Assembly (NCBI GenBank): GCA_021161105.1
Contig: JAGHBG010000212.1
Location: 1 to 5,044, forward strand
Length of the DNA: 5,044 nt
Direction of reading: 5' to 3'
DNA from: Thermotogaceae bacterium
Lineage (GTDB): Bacteria > Thermotogota > Thermotogae > Thermotogales > Thermotogaceae
Part shown: piece after piece, positions 4,904 through 5,044 of the stretch
How positions within the stretch are numbered: position 1 is the stretch's first letter
How the letters are laid out: each line of letters starts with the position of its first letter
Translations under genes and position numbers: made by a program
Notes under the pieces: generated by a model
Seen by the model: only the letters and a program-made list of their open reading frames with translations
Database searches by the model: none
Told to the model about the DNA's origin: nothing

Positions 4904-5044
4904 CTATCCGAATATTAGGCACCGATCGGGGAGATATTTACCACCCTTGAATAGGGGTTTAATAACATGGGATCTGGTGAGCCACAAAACTCCTGACTTC
5001 ACAATATATTGCACCTCCTCAAGCAATAACACTGGAAAATTCAC
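4904..5044 (-). CDS. Unrecognised open frame at the window edge (partial gene end or 32-residue ORF)
   Basis: On the minus strand a frame is open from the window edge to TAG at 4906-4904, 46 codons ending KYLPDRCLIFG. It could be the C-terminus of a gene beginning outside. Alternatively translation could start inside, at GTG 5002, where GAGGAGGTG (5020-5012) sits nine bases ahead, giving a 32-residue peptide. The segment has a more balanced base composition than the AT-rich block beside it, which suggests it is functional. A plus-strand frame across the same bases is also open to the edge, so coding is not proven on either strand. The 46-codon tail does not resemble the C-terminus of a molybdopterin subunit. 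I do not recognise it. Noncoding structured RNA is a real alternative. Confidence 0.25.
   Translation of the reverse strand: MNFPVLLLEEVQYIVKSGVLWLTRSHVIKPLFKGGKYLPDRCLIFG
4918..4983. repeat. Long-range imperfect inverted repeat
   Basis: GGCACCGATC (4918-4927) can pair with GATCTGGTGAGCC (4971-4983) over ten base pairs with two small bulges. An inner ACCCT/AGGGGT hairpin lies at 4943-4958. In RNA from either strand this would fold as a closing stem with an inner hairpin. If transcribed toward the 2Fe-2S gene it would be a distant leader structure. It matches no riboswitch class that I can recognise. Confidence 0.3.

Noticed and set aside
4922..4929. Palindrome CCGATCGG, and CAATATATTG at 5002-5011
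   Set aside because: Both are short perfect palindromes expected by chance in this length. The first is noted only as part of the larger stem at 4918-4983.
1..5044. CRISPR arrays, tRNA or rRNA genes, transposases, prophage or toxin-antitoxin genes
   Set aside because: No regularly spaced repeats, no TpsiC-like or cloverleaf signature, and no coding frame with such motifs was seen on either strand.

Overview
The window reads as an AT-rich bacterial chromosome with tightly packed, mostly co-oriented genes, strong GA-rich Shine-Dalgarno sites, 4-base gene overlaps and Lys/Glu-rich proteins. This would suit a thermophilic anaerobe such as a member of the Thermotogota, or a similarly AT-rich Firmicute-like lineage. 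That placement is an inference from style only, because no rRNA or other marker gene is present.

Layout. (1) Bases 65-787, plus strand: an exported TPR-repeat protein resembling the RMD1/RMDN-type TPR family. (2) Bases 788-835: a short convergent gap with one AT-rich hairpin that may stop transcription from both sides. (3) Bases 836-3286, minus strand: a three-gene operon read from high to low coordinates. It holds a 57-residue two-helix membrane protein, an ABC ATPase, and a 500-residue permease with about 12 membrane segments. The small gene's stop codon lies inside the ATPase ribosome-binding site, and the ATPase and permease overlap by GTGA. (4) Bases 3287-3431: the probable promoter of that operon and a clear Rho-independent terminator for the genes on its other side. 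(5) Bases 3432-4723, minus strand: two subunits of a molybdenum hydroxylase of the xanthine dehydrogenase/CO dehydrogenase family, the 2Fe-2S protein followed by the FAD protein, overlapping by ATGA and ending in the terminator. (6) Bases 4724-5044: the upstream region, with a candidate promoter, a very AT-rich block containing TGTA/TACA half-sites, and a more GC-balanced edge segment. The edge segment may be the end of an unknown gene, a short ORF or a structured leader.

How the genes work together. The small membrane protein, ATPase and permease probably form one ABC-2-type exporter or membrane-remodelling complex with unknown cargo. The 2Fe-2S and FAD subunits would pass electrons from a molybdopterin subunit to an acceptor such as NAD, but no molybdopterin subunit lies in the window. 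The terminator directly after the FAD gene means it is not encoded downstream in the same transcript.

The most interesting points are: the small membrane gene heading the ABC operon; the start of the 2Fe-2S gene, where the best Shine-Dalgarno site covers the only nearby standard start codon and points instead to an ATA codon; and the uncharacterised segment upstream of that gene. No mobile element, CRISPR array, tRNA or rRNA was found, and I see no strong case for a wholly new system.
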